The notes under the pieces were generated by a model that made no database searches, had not been told where the DNA came from, and saw only the letters and a list, made by a program, of their open reading frames with translations. Source: Bacteroidales bacterium (lineage in GTDB: Bacteria > Bacteroidota > Bacteroidia > Bacteroidales > Bacteroidaceae). From it: a stretch of 40,700 bases of DNA. Below, piece after piece: positions 10,501-18,441 of the stretch (positions within the stretch are counted from its first letter, which is position 1; every line of letters starts with the position of its first letter). A program made the position numbers and the translations under genes. The stretch is taken from assembly GCA_012517855.1 (NCBI GenBank), contig JAAYUD010000074.1:1-40700 (forward strand), read 5' to 3'.

Positions 10501-10947
10501 ACATTCGGTACCAATATAAGCTGGAAAGGATTATATTTCAATGCCACATTCGCTTATTCTTATGGTGGGCAAGCCTACAATAATACGCTGGTCGACATGG
10601 TAGAGAACTCTAATAAATATCAGAATGTTGATAAGAGAGTGCTTACCGATACTTGGCAGAAAGTAGGCGATATAGCTCGTTATAAAGCAAATGTCACCTA
10701 TAGATATTCTCAGGAATATACTTATGCAAGTTCGCGTTTTATACAAGATTATAACTATTTGCAATTGTCATCATTGTCTTTGCAATATGAAATGCCTAAA
10801 AAGTTCATCCGCCCATTGCGCATGGAAAGTCTGAGGTGGTCGTTCAATATGTCGGATATCATGTATTTCTCTACGGTGAAACGAGAAAGAGGAACTTCTT
10901 ATCCATACGCTCATTCGTTTTCTATTGGTCTACGTGCTAACTTCTAA
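7537..10947 (+). CDS. SusC/RagA-family TonB-dependent outer-membrane receptor, locus 1
   Basis: A 1136-residue outer-membrane transporter. It has a signal peptide (about 1-36, ending AFAQ), an STN signalling domain (about 40-115) that should contact FecR, a carboxypeptidase-regulatory-like beta-sandwich (about 126-197; LSGQVVDEHGEPLPGVNITL), and a TonB-box-like stretch near 203-212. The plug domain reaches about 345 and includes PLFILDGYQ and VTILKDAAAGAIYGSRAANG. The rest is beta barrel ending in a terminal phenylalanine (IGLRANF), the usual outer-membrane assembly signal. The STN domain marks it as a receptor that also signals to an ECF sigma/FecR pair. SusD follows after 11 bp. The companion lipoproteins downstream suggest oligopeptide rather than glycan uptake; that substrate guess is inference. 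Confidence 0.95.
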   Translation: MKRSKNFKNFCRSPLRLRALLLLQLLFFFCCSAFAQSKNERISLECRNEAMSSALKKVEQASNYKILFTYDEVQNYRVSVSLKNVSVENAVKAIIGDNPFSYKIKGVFISIHAVKKNKAVVRKNELSGQVVDEHGEPLPGVNITLDNSRIRGITNENGNFNFDLPSEEGVEYVTFSFIGFKTQKVHFRGERMKVVMKGDIREIGEVIVTGLVTHNAKSFTGNATVFKGDDLKTVGRQNIIKSLSILDPSINITENTQMGSNPNTMPKIRFRGESSFQGFENVDKSGLMNDPNQPLFILDGYQTTLSAIVDLDMNQVESVTILKDAAAGAIYGSRAANGVIVVKTIQPKQGQLLVSYGLNTNFNFPDLSSYHLLNAKQNLELYDRLGMYRNDDGTLTPAYNQICRWVAQGVNTDWLSKPVRNVVGYQHSLNLSGGDSRMRYGIDLNYATNPGVMKGSTRDNYGIGVRLSYNYSDKLLFNNHLSVGRTKSKDSPYGNFADYAKINSFYPIYDENNKLYKNYYCEDETGSLSDIWGNSSNIPVNPLYEASVGNKSTNEDLNINENFSFDWLMLPSLRFNGMVSYSKTNSKAVSFLSPRSATYSDYTGEIGSSTPEQDALKGRYTLNQTYQDNIEGNVMLTWSKNFGKHFATASAGSSLSDSRSQLYGFTAVGFGDEDESEPAYASGYEKGGAPANSEGHTRLASFFASANYAYDNRYLFDFSYRLDGSSQFGTNKRTAPFYSLGFGWNVFNESFIKKLGFVDMLKLRATYGEVGSINFNPYQARDMYQFTKDSRYDGNIGVLLEAMGNKDLKWQNTKMYECGATVGIFNRLDFSMSLYNRLTTDMVLPITTPPSMGFGSYISNLGRMRNTGYELTLRVLAYKSPSLNVYLFGSATHNKNRILSISSALEAYNKKVDSSTGYSGNEYKQLTHKLLTKYEEGQSTTAIYAVRSLGIDPMTGKELFLTKEGTPTWTWNADDKVVVGDTEPKVRGTFGTNISWKGLYFNATFAYSYGGQAYNNTLVDMVENSNKYQNVDKRVLTDTWQKVGDIARYKANVTYRYSQEYTYASSRFIQDYNYLQLSSLSLQYEMPKKFIRPLRMESLRWSFNMSDIMYFSTVKRERGTSYPYAHSFSIGLRANF

Positions 10948-10958
10948 AATTACAGACG

Positions 10959-12389
10959 ATGAAAAAGTTTATATATATTATCTTAATATCAATCGGTTTA
11001 ACTTCGTGTAGTGATTGGCTCAATGTTAGTCCTTCGACCGAAAAAGACCGTGAAGATTTGATTACTACCGAAGCAGGTTTCAAAGAGATGCTCTATGGAT
11101 GCTATATTAATATGACTGATGTGTCGTTGTATGGTCATCAACTTACTTATGGCTCTATAGAAAGTTTTGCCAAGAACTATTGCTGGGCGTTTGCTCCTAA
11201 CTACAATTATACGGACAACAGTGTTCGGCCTACCATCGATGCCATTTGGACGGGGATGTATAATACCATTGCCAATGATAACAGTATATTGAAAGATATT
11301 GAAAGCCATAAAGAGCTGTTCTCTAATGGCGAAGGAGAAATACTCGAAGGGGAAGCTTTGGCTATGAGGGCTTTTCTTCATTTTGATTTGCTTCGTATGT
11401 TTGCTCCTGTTTATACGGGCAATGAATCTAAGATTGCAATACCTTATGTAGAGACTTACGAAAGCAAACGCTATTCTCACATTTCAGAATCGCAAGTTAT
11501 CAAGAAAGTACTTGCCGATCTGGATAAGGCCGAAACGTTATTGAAAGGTGCTAACGATCCGATATTATCGGGTATCACCAGAGTACTTTCGGGCAAGGGT
11601 AATTTTCTTGCCAATCGTCAGTATCGATTCAACTATTGGGCTGTAGAGGCATTGAAAGCTCGCATTTATTTATACGTAGGCGATAAAGATTCGGCTCTGA
11701 AATATGCGATGGACGTTATCAATAATGGACCATTCAAATGGGTAAGTGAAAGTGACTTGACCGGTGATCATCCCGATCGGGTTTTCATGTCCGAGATAAT
11801 CAGTGCTCTAAATGTTCCTAAATTGAGTACTTCTTATACCACTTATTTTACATCAGAGAAGTATTCGTTGACCGACGGATACGGCAATTATGGCCTTAAT
11901 GTATTTGAAGACGGCAATGACTATCGCTACCTTTATCTGATGACCAACAATAAGCAGAAGAACAAAGTCATCTCTTGTAAATACGATCAGAGTCCCGCCG
12001 GATCGTCTGCAATGAAAGAAGAAACAGTGCCTTTGCTACGTTTGGGCGAAATGTATCTTATTGCTGCCGAATGTAATATCTCTTCTAATCCAACAGAGAC
12101 AATACGTCTCTTGAGAGAACTGAAAACTCATCGTGGCTATTTATCAGCCGATAAAGGAATTGACGATAATGCTAACGGAACTCAGCTGTTGGAATATGTA
12201 AAGAAAGAAATGCGTAAGGAAACTTATGCCGAGGGCCAGACATTCTTCATGTATAAACGCTTACAGCTCGGTGCGATTCCGGCTTTCAGTCCTTGGTGGT
12301 CGGGCGCTACTTATACAATGCAGCCCAGCTATTATACATTCCCACTTCCTGAAGCAGAGAAGGAATATGGAGATATACCCAAATCATAA
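10959..12389 (+). CDS. SusD/RagB-family surface lipoprotein, locus 1
   Basis: A 476-residue lipoprotein that should form the lid over the SusC barrel and capture ligand at the cell surface. The signal peptide ends in a lipobox with the acylated cysteine at residue 17 (GLTSC). Family features are the N-terminal segment after the lipobox (DWLNVSPSTEKDREDLITTE), the EGEALAMRAFLHFDLLRMFAPVY helical segment near residue 130 and a C-terminal part with LLRLGEMYLIAAECN. Length is typical for a SusD. It starts 11 bp after susC and is followed after 12 bp by the DUF4843 gene, so it is part of a single operon. Confidence 0.94.
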   Translation: MKKFIYIILISIGLTSCSDWLNVSPSTEKDREDLITTEAGFKEMLYGCYINMTDVSLYGHQLTYGSIESFAKNYCWAFAPNYNYTDNSVRPTIDAIWTGMYNTIANDNSILKDIESHKELFSNGEGEILEGEALAMRAFLHFDLLRMFAPVYTGNESKIAIPYVETYESKRYSHISESQVIKKVLADLDKAETLLKGANDPILSGITRVLSGKGNFLANRQYRFNYWAVEALKARIYLYVGDKDSALKYAMDVINNGPFKWVSESDLTGDHPDRVFMSEIISALNVPKLSTSYTTYFTSEKYSLTDGYGNYGLNVFEDGNDYRYLYLMTNNKQKNKVISCKYDQSPAGSSAMKEETVPLLRLGEMYLIAAECNISSNPTETIRLLRELKTHRGYLSADKGIDDNANGTQLLEYVKKEMRKETYAEGQTFFMYKRLQLGAIPAFSPWWSGATYTMQPSYYTFPLPEAEKEYGDIPKS

Positions 12390-12401
12390 AACGCAGAAAT
12401 C

Positions 12402-13184
12402 ATGAAAAAAATATTATACTTAATATTGATGTGTACGGCGCTTATCTTTTGTGCCGGTTGTTCTACGGATGAGATTGATTATTTCGATAGTAATGAATAC
12501 ATTTCTTTCAATGAACCTGTAGCTAGTGGTCAGGATTATCCTTCCATATCGTATACTTTTACTTTCAAAGATGCTTCTGTAACGACCGACACTATCAATA
12601 TCCCGGTCAGTTTTGCCGGTCGGTATATGGATAAAGATGCCGAATTCACTTTTAAAGTGATCGATACGTTGACAACAGCTAAGGCCGATGTGCATTACCG
12701 CATATTGAATCCCGAAAAACAGATTATTCCAACCCATAAGAATACCGGCTCTGCCAAGATTCTATTAATCCGTACCGCTGATATGAAAACGGCTTCTTAT
12801 AAACTGACTTTACAACTCGTGGAGAACGATAAGTTTAAGATAGGTGAGGTTGATAAAATACAAGTGTCTATTACCGACCAATTGGTAAAGCCTGATTGGT
12901 GGACCTCTGCAGTGTATAAACGTTATTTAGGTAGCTATTCTCCTACGAAGTTGTTGCTTTGGCTTGAATTTATGGGAGTTGCCGATGGATCTGATCCTTT
13001 CGATACAAGCGAGTATATTGTATGGCTGGATCGTGGAACTGGAAATTTTATCTATAAATCTTATAAAGATGGATTAATCAAATTGAAAACGCAGGCTTTC
13101 AAGAACTGGCTGCGCACGACGAAGGGCAATCCGTATGACGACGATTTGAAGATGCCGGTATCCGAAAGTCTGGGTAATTATTAA
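12402..13184 (+). CDS. DUF4843-type surface lipoprotein
   Basis: A 260-residue predicted lipoprotein with the acylated cysteine at about residue 20 (FCAGC). The body is beta-rich, with the pattern of DUF4843 proteins: an opening YISFNEP strand, a fairly conserved FTFKVIDTLTTAKADVHYRI region and a C-terminal section rich in aromatics. Such proteins are encoded directly after susD in a distinct class of SusCD loci together with a PKD-like lipoprotein. To my recollection the structurally studied example is the B. thetaiotaomicron BT2261-BT2264 complex, in which two extra lipoproteins sit on SusCD and bound peptide was seen. I infer an accessory surface subunit of the SusCD complex; no enzymatic motif is visible. 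Confidence 0.8.
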   Translation: MKKILYLILMCTALIFCAGCSTDEIDYFDSNEYISFNEPVASGQDYPSISYTFTFKDASVTTDTINIPVSFAGRYMDKDAEFTFKVIDTLTTAKADVHYRILNPEKQIIPTHKNTGSAKILLIRTADMKTASYKLTLQLVENDKFKIGEVDKIQVSITDQLVKPDWWTSAVYKRYLGSYSPTKLLLWLEFMGVADGSDPFDTSEYIVWLDRGTGNFIYKSYKDGLIKLKTQAFKNWLRTTKGNPYDDDLKMPVSESLGNY

Positions 13185-13196
13185 AAGATATGCATT

Positions 13197-14657
13197 ATGA
13201 AAAAGATATATTATTTGTTGTTTCTCGTTTTGGGACTTACTTCGTGTATCGAAGATAATGGCAATTATGAATATACCACTTTGAAAGAAGCCAAGATAAG
13301 TAGTCTGAATGACTCTTATCGATTTGTCTTGCAGCAACCTGTTGTTTTGAAACCTACTGTTACGACCGATATTGATGCTGCCGATCTTGAATACTGTTGG
13401 CGTATCGGCAACGATACGTTGAGTAGAGAGAAGGATTTATCGTACACTTTTGTCAATACTCTGACATCTTCCAATCCCTTGACTTTTGAAGTCATCAATA
13501 AGTCGAACAACGTGCGTTATACCAAACGGATGAATGCTACCGTCGTTTCACCTTTTCAAACGGGTTGGCTCATTCTGGGTTCTGTAACAGACAAGCCTGT
13601 GTTGTCCTTTCAATCTTATGAAGAGGGGAATACTTATTTCTCTGATGTGTATAACACCGTTAATAAAGAACCACTTTCGGGTACTCCAAATTGTGTGAAA
13701 CAGCTTATATATCAAGATGGAGTAACTGGAGGCTATTATAGTCGCGTGACAGCAGTATGCAACAATGGTAAGAGTGTCGATTTGGATGGTACAAGTATGC
13801 TTCGTCAGGCCTATTTTGATGACCAATATAGAGGCGAGGGGAGTTTCTCGATCGATGCTATCAGTTCGGAACGCTATTCTTATGACAATGCACTGTTTGT
13901 CATTAATAATGGTAAAATCTACGAGAAGACAGTCGGTAATATGGGGGTCACACCCGAAGACGGCTATTTCGAATATCCTCTTGATGGTGATAGTAAAGGC
14001 TATAAAGTATGTAACTATTATGGTTATGGTTGGAATGGTGACTATTACTTGACTGCAGATATATTGAATAAGCGCTATGTGTATTTTTCTCGGTCTTCAC
14101 TATCGACAAAAGTCTCTCCCTTAATAGTAGACAACACGTCTATTAAGACCGTCGACCCTGATAATTTGGAAGGAGAACCCGTCTGGATGGGTATGGATTA
14201 TAAAGGAGAGGTGTTGAGTGTGTTGAAGACAAGTGCTGGGAAGTATGTGCTGCATAAAATGTCGGTCACGGATGCTTATGGTACAGTGATTTTCTCCGGA
14301 CGTTATGAGTTTCCTGACGGTGCTATCAATGAAAGCTCTTGTTTTGTAGGTCATAAGGTGAATCCTTATTTGATGATCTCGAACGGAAACAAATTGATGG
14401 CTCTGAATTTGGAAGCGCTAGATGCAGGAGCATCAGCCCTGAATGATATCTGTACATACGAAGGACCGATTACGGCGATGCATTACAGTTATGATAATAA
14501 CAGAAGTGTGAATGAATTTGGTGTTGCTATTCAAACGAATGCGTCATCAAGCTCTTTGTTGATTATCAGTACATCGTTGACAGATAAAGGGAGTGTTTTG
14601 AAGAGGTATGATAATATTGCCGGAAAGGTTGTAAGTATCTGGCGTAAAATAATGTAA
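13197..14657 (+). CDS. PKD-like family lipoprotein
   Basis: A 486-residue predicted lipoprotein with the lipid-modified cysteine at residue 17 (GLTSCIEDNGNY). The first 130 or so residues are PKD/Ig-like (DAADLEYCWRIGNDTLS). The remainder is a repetitive all-beta region (TGWLILGSVTDKPVLSF) that may form a propeller-like domain. This is the usual partner of the DUF4843 protein and SusCD in this locus class. It starts 12 bp after the DUF4843 gene and ends one base before the next start, so the genes are co-transcribed. The likely role is an accessory surface subunit that shapes ligand choice; no catalytic residues are evident. The family assignment is from sequence appearance and context. Confidence 0.78.
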   Translation: MKKIYYLLFLVLGLTSCIEDNGNYEYTTLKEAKISSLNDSYRFVLQQPVVLKPTVTTDIDAADLEYCWRIGNDTLSREKDLSYTFVNTLTSSNPLTFEVINKSNNVRYTKRMNATVVSPFQTGWLILGSVTDKPVLSFQSYEEGNTYFSDVYNTVNKEPLSGTPNCVKQLIYQDGVTGGYYSRVTAVCNNGKSVDLDGTSMLRQAYFDDQYRGEGSFSIDAISSERYSYDNALFVINNGKIYEKTVGNMGVTPEDGYFEYPLDGDSKGYKVCNYYGYGWNGDYYLTADILNKRYVYFSRSSLSTKVSPLIVDNTSIKTVDPDNLEGEPVWMGMDYKGEVLSVLKTSAGKYVLHKMSVTDAYGTVIFSGRYEFPDGAINESSCFVGHKVNPYLMISNGNKLMALNLEALDAGASALNDICTYEGPITAMHYSYDNNRSVNEFGVAIQTNASSSSLLIISTSLTDKGSVLKRYDNIAGKVVSIWRKIM

Positions 14658-14658
14658 T

Positions 14659-15741
14659 ATGAATTTGTTAATATCATTTTTTGTAATGTGTTTGGCATCT
14701 GTTGCCAATGTCCCTGTCTATCATATTCAGGGGCATGTAGCGGACATTGAAGATGGCACGGTGTTGTATCTTCGCTTGGTAGGTCCTCCTGCCAAGGATA
14801 TTGATAGTGTAGTTGTTAGAAACGGTAATTTTGAATACAGGGGAAATGCTCCTAAGCAGCCTGTTTGGGCAACTCTTTCTATAAAGGGAAAATTCAGCTC
14901 TGTTGCCGAAGTCTATTTGGAGAAAGGGGAAATTCGGGTCTCTGGGAAAATATATAATACAACCGTTAAGGGAACTCATACGAATAACGAAAATGAGGTG
15001 TTTAAGCACATGGTCAGCCCGATGTATAGTAAACGCTATACTCTTGTATCTATATTAGGGGAAAATTATAACAGAGGTACAGCTTATCGAGACAGTATGA
15101 ATAAAGTAATAACAAACTACGATAAACAAATAAATAAGACGGAATTAAGCTACATAAAAACTTATCCCAAGTCGGTTATTGCATTAAAATTGCTAGAATA
15201 CAAATCGGCGTACATGGATGGAGTACAGTTTAATAGCGCAATCGCATTGTTAGATAAATCTATGCAGAACAGAGAAGAAGTGCTGAGAATGAAGCATTAC
15301 GCAAAGCAACTCCTTTCCTGCTCCGAAGGAGCTGTTGCTCCCAATTTTACACTCCCTTCGTCTACTGGCGATAAATTTACGTTGTCTTCGGCTAAAGGTA
15401 AATATGTATTGATCGATTTCTGGGCTTCGTGGTGTGCTTCTTGCCGTAATGCATTGCCTGGTGTAGCTGCCCTGAATAAGAAATATGAAAAGGCTAATCT
15501 TCTTATTCTCGGTTTGTCGCTTGACAGAAGTGATGAGGCTTGGCGAAAAGCATTGAACCAAGAAGGCTGTACGTGGCTCCAAGTATGCGATTATGACGGA
15601 AAAGTAGCGCGTGCTTATGCCGTGTCGGCTATTCCATTGACAATCATAGTAGGACCTGATGGGCGAATTGTGAGCCGAGGATTGCAGAAAGACGCTCTTG
15701 AGAAGAAATTGGATGAACTGTTGAAAACTGAAAAGCAATAG
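14659..15741 (+). CDS. TlpA-like thiol-disulfide oxidoreductase with DUF4369-like N-terminus
   Basis: A 360-residue exported protein. It has a signal peptide (about 1-18), a DUF4369-like beta domain (about 22-110; IQGHVADIEDGTVLYLRLVG, SVVVRNGNFEYRG), a helical linker and a C-terminal AhpC/TSA-thioredoxin domain (about 228-355). The redox motif is WCASC with cysteines at about 259 and 262, and a cis-proline lies at about 326 (AIPLTIIVGPDG). It likely reduces disulfides in the periplasm. It begins 1 bp after the PKD-like gene stop, making it the last member of the uptake operon. That position suggests it processes disulfide-containing imported material or helps mature the surface lipoproteins; this is inference. 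It is the second TlpA-like gene in the neighbourhood. Confidence 0.87.
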   Translation: MNLLISFFVMCLASVANVPVYHIQGHVADIEDGTVLYLRLVGPPAKDIDSVVVRNGNFEYRGNAPKQPVWATLSIKGKFSSVAEVYLEKGEIRVSGKIYNTTVKGTHTNNENEVFKHMVSPMYSKRYTLVSILGENYNRGTAYRDSMNKVITNYDKQINKTELSYIKTYPKSVIALKLLEYKSAYMDGVQFNSAIALLDKSMQNREEVLRMKHYAKQLLSCSEGAVAPNFTLPSSTGDKFTLSSAKGKYVLIDFWASWCASCRNALPGVAALNKKYEKANLLILGLSLDRSDEAWRKALNQEGCTWLQVCDYDGKVARAYAVSAIPLTIIVGPDGRIVSRGLQKDALEKKLDELLKTEKQ

Positions 15742-15772
15742 TAGGGCACATTTGTCGCATTATTAGATAGAT

Positions 15773-15825
15773 AATAATCCCCTAATAAGTAAATCCTTTC
15801 GGAAGATACTTATTAGGGGATTATT
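15773..15825. terminator. Strong hairpin between convergent operons
   Basis: A perfect 19-bp inverted repeat (arms 15773-15791 and 15807-15825, 15-nt loop) lies between the 3' ends of uptake locus 1 (stop at 15741) and the efflux operon (stop at 15903). The position and stability suggest a shared bidirectional terminator. Neither strand has a long T-run after the stem, so termination may be inefficient or protein-assisted. Confidence 0.6.
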
Positions 15826-15837
15826 ACTAAAAAACAG

Positions 15838-15885
15838 ACGTATGTCGCAGGCGTAACTTCTGTTAGTTACCGCAGCGACATACGT
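15838..15885 (+). repeat. Palindromic element, copy 1 (at the 3' end of the efflux operon)
   Basis: ACGTATGTCGC at 15838-15848 is the exact reverse complement of 15875-15885. The 33 bases 15853-15885 are repeated with only three differences at 22743-22775, next to the other end of the efflux operon and in the same orientation. Its function is unknown; it resembles a REP-like or miniature mobile element. Confidence 0.7.
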
Positions 15886-15902
15886 TGGATTGTTTGGACA
15901 GA

Positions 15903-16652
15903 TTATTTTTCTAGCCATTTTTTGAAAGCAGAGACTTTCAATCGGCTTATGATTGGTTTCTCGGGTATTTGTATTTTCAATTGTAATACAACTTTGCGGT
16001 TAAAATACGGTTGCATTGATACTATAGCATTTCTGTTGATCAGAATTTGCCTGTTGATTCTAAAAAAGAGTTGGGGATTGCATGCACTCTCCACATATTC
16101 CATGTTTTTGAACAGCGGATATTTTTCATTGTCAAACGTAAACATATACACAATCGCATTCTCTATGAAAAATGCAGCCACGTCTTTAGTATATATTATA
16201 ATCGATTTTTCGCGTACTTGAGTAAGGAAGCTTTCCTGGTATGTTTGTTGTGCCGCAGGCATGATCAATGAACTGATTCCTTTGTTTTGGATATGGCCTA
16301 CAAATTTCTTAAATTTGTTGAGTGCTGCCATAATCTCTTCTTCTTGAAATGGCTTCAGTATGTAGTCAATGCCATTGCTTTTAATGGCTTGCAGCGTGTA
16401 TTCATCGTAAGCGGTGCAAAAACAGACAGGGACCGTTACATCTATATGTTTGAATATTTCGAAGCAGTAGCCATCTTCGAGTTGTATATCTAAGAAAATC
16501 AAATCGATTTTATTCTGATGCTTACTTAGAAAATGGATAGTATCCATGATCGATCCGGTCATAGCAGTGACAAGAAAGTCTGAATCTTTTTCTATAATCT
16601 CTTTCAGAAGTTCGGCCGTATATGTTTCATCTTCTACAATTAAGACATTCAT
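15903..16652 (-). CDS. LytTR-family response regulator
   Basis: A 249-residue two-component regulator. The receiver domain (about 1-120) has the acidic pair near residues 7-8 (VEDE), the phosphoacceptor aspartate at residue 55 (IFLDIQ) and the conserved lysine in ILKPFQ. The C-terminal LytTR DNA-binding domain covers about 150-248, with the ending typical of this group (FFRINRQILINRNAIVSM). LytTR proteins bind paired direct repeats of about 9 bp on the same helix face. Such a pair is visible at 22547-22575 upstream of the operon, so autoregulation is likely. The start overlaps the histidine kinase stop by 4 bp, indicating translational coupling. It is the last gene of the operon. Confidence 0.93.
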   Translation of the reverse strand: MNVLIVEDETYTAELLKEIIEKDSDFLVTAMTGSIMDTIHFLSKHQNKIDLIFLDIQLEDGYCFEIFKHIDVTVPVCFCTAYDEYTLQAIKSNGIDYILKPFQEEEIMAALNKFKKFVGHIQNKGISSLIMPAAQQTYQESFLTQVREKSIIIYTKDVAAFFIENAIVYMFTFDNEKYPLFKNMEYVESACNPQLFFRINRQILINRNAIVSMQPYFNRKVVLQLKIQIPEKPIISRLKVSAFKKWLEK

Positions 16653-17632
16653 CCTTGTATCATTTTTAGTTTCACTTCGAAGTAGTCTTCATTCTTGTTT
16701 ATCACAATTGAATTGTCTAGTATATTCAATAGCTCATAACGGCTGCGAATATTGGATAATCCATATCCGGACGGCTCGAAATGACTGATTTTGGGTTGTA
16801 TATTATTTTTTATGCAAATGTAGTTTTCGTCGGAATAGATTTCGATCTGTAAAGGTTGCGTTGCTGACATCCTATTGTGCTTGAAGCAATTTTCTATCAA
16901 TATTTGCATACTTAAAGTCGGCACTTTATTCTTTATTACATTTTCCGGCAATTCTATATTTATGCTGACGGCATCTTTATTTCGAGTCTGCATTAAAAAG
17001 AAATATGAATTCAATACGTTCATTTCCTCGGCAATCGTTATGACAGACGATTCGTTGTATTTGAGAGTCTGTCTGTAAAAATCGCATAGACTCATAACGA
17101 ATTTTTCGGAATCTTTATTGCCGTTTCTTACCATTACGCGAAGAGTATTCAGGGAATTGAACAGAAAGTGGGGGTCTACCTTACTTCTTAGTTCCTGTAG
17201 CTGTACTCGATAATTCTCTGCAAGCATTTGTTGTTTTTCCATTTGTAGTTGAGTCCTATCTTCGCTGGCTCTTATTCCGAACTGAATAATTCGAAATAAG
17301 ATAGCTACCATAAGAAATTTGAAAAGAAAGAGCCATCTGAACTTTTCCGTATCATGCAATATCAATACGACAAAAAGGATGTAGGCCATTGAGGTTACCA
17401 ATACGTAAGAAGCCAATATCTCCAACCACTTTCTCTTATTTTCTTTTTTTGAACTTAAATAAAGAGCTTGCCACAAACAATATAGAGTAAAAGAAATGGC
17501 TAACCATTTCAAAAAATCTATATGCGTAGGCATCCTATTTGTAAAGATGTTCCATATCGGTAATAAGAGCGATAAGGATATTGCCCGAAGATTATTTTTG
17601 CCTCTTTCTGATAAATTTGCCAACATTGCCAA
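16649..17632 (-). CDS. LytS/YehU-type sensor histidine kinase
   Basis: A 327-residue membrane kinase of the His_kinase (LytS-like) class. About four transmembrane helices occupy residues 15-120, with no extended periplasmic sensor. The phosphoacceptor motif DPHFLFNSLNTLR has its histidine at residue 155. An ATP-binding domain follows (MQILIENCFKHNR as the N-box and SGYGLSNIRSRYELL as the G-box region). It partners the LytTR regulator encoded immediately downstream with a 4-bp overlap. It lies 127 bp after the ABC ATPase gene, the only sizeable gap in the operon. The sensor may read the state of the membrane or the transporter itself, as in antimicrobial-peptide-sensing modules; that is inference. 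Confidence 0.92.
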   Translation of the reverse strand: MAMLANLSERGKNNLRAISLSLLLPIWNIFTNRMPTHIDFLKWLAISFTLYCLWQALYLSSKKENKRKWLEILASYVLVTSMAYILFVVLILHDTEKFRWLFLFKFLMVAILFRIIQFGIRASEDRTQLQMEKQQMLAENYRVQLQELRSKVDPHFLFNSLNTLRVMVRNGNKDSEKFVMSLCDFYRQTLKYNESSVITIAEEMNVLNSYFFLMQTRNKDAVSINIELPENVIKNKVPTLSMQILIENCFKHNRMSATQPLQIEIYSDENYICIKNNIQPKISHFEPSGYGLSNIRSRYELLNILDNSIVINKNEDYFEVKLKMIQG

Positions 17633-17759
17633 TCAATATTACATTATGTCCCCAAAGATATATATTTATTTCAGAATTAGTTCTTTATTATTGAGGAAGA
17701 ATAAAGGACTGTTCCGCTTCACGACTAGTAATATACATTTTCTGAAAGCTTTTGACCTG

Positions 17760-18437
17760 TTATTGGTTTACAATTTGCCCGTCTTTGAGTTCGATGACTC
17801 TGTCACAGTTACTGGCAAAATCATTGTCATGCGTTACGGTTATTATGGTTTGACCTTGTTCTCTTGAAAGCTCTCTGAAGATACGGAATACGTTTTTTGT
17901 GTTTTTAGAATCCAAATTGCCGGTGGGCTCGTCTCCCATGATAATAGTCGGATCATTGATCAATGCCCTGGCTATAGCTACACGTTGTTGCTGTCCTCCG
18001 GACAACAGCGATGCCTTTTTCTCTTCTTGCCCCGTTACATCCAACATTCTCAACAACTCGCGAGCTCGCTCACGAAGAACGTCTATAGGCTTCTTACCCC
18101 ATTTCAATGCCGGCAGCATCACATTGTCAATAACACTGAATTCCGGCAGAAGAAAATGAAACTGAAATACAAACCCGATATGTTCGTTACGAAAGGCTGC
18201 AAGCTTGTTTTGCTTGACACCGGTCACATTGTTACCATTAATCGTAATGCTTCCGTCGTAATCTGTGTCCATCGTAGATAGGATATATAGCAGTGTGGAT
18301 TTTCCTGATCCTGACTTACCGACGATGGATACAAACTCTCCTTTTTCCACTTCAAAGTCCACACCTTTGAGAACCTGAAAATCTTCAGGTTGATGGAAAC
18401 TCTTCACCACATTATTTACCGATAAAACCTTTTCCAT
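17760..18437 (-). CDS. ABC transporter ATP-binding protein (MacB/LolD type)
   Basis: A 225-residue nucleotide-binding subunit with all ABC ATPase motifs: Walker A GKSGSGKST at 40-48, Q-loop FQFHFLLPEF near 91-100, signature LSGGQQQR at 145-152, Walker B IIMGDEPTG at 165-173 and an H-loop in TVTHD. Length and motifs match the LolD/MacB/FtsE subgroup, which energises mechanotransmission-type transporters rather than classical channels. It is encoded 4 bp after the permease and should form the cytoplasmic motor of the efflux complex with the permease, HlyD-like adaptor and TolC-like channel from the same operon. Confidence 0.95.
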   Translation of the reverse strand: MEKVLSVNNVVKSFHQPEDFQVLKGVDFEVEKGEFVSIVGKSGSGKSTLLYILSTMDTDYDGSITINGNNVTGVKQNKLAAFRNEHIGFVFQFHFLLPEFSVIDNVMLPALKWGKKPIDVLRERARELLRMLDVTGQEEKKASLLSGGQQQRVAIARALINDPTIIMGDEPTGNLDSKNTKNVFRIFRELSREQGQTIITVTHDNDFASNCDRVIELKDGQIVNQ

Positions 18438-18441
18438 TTTA

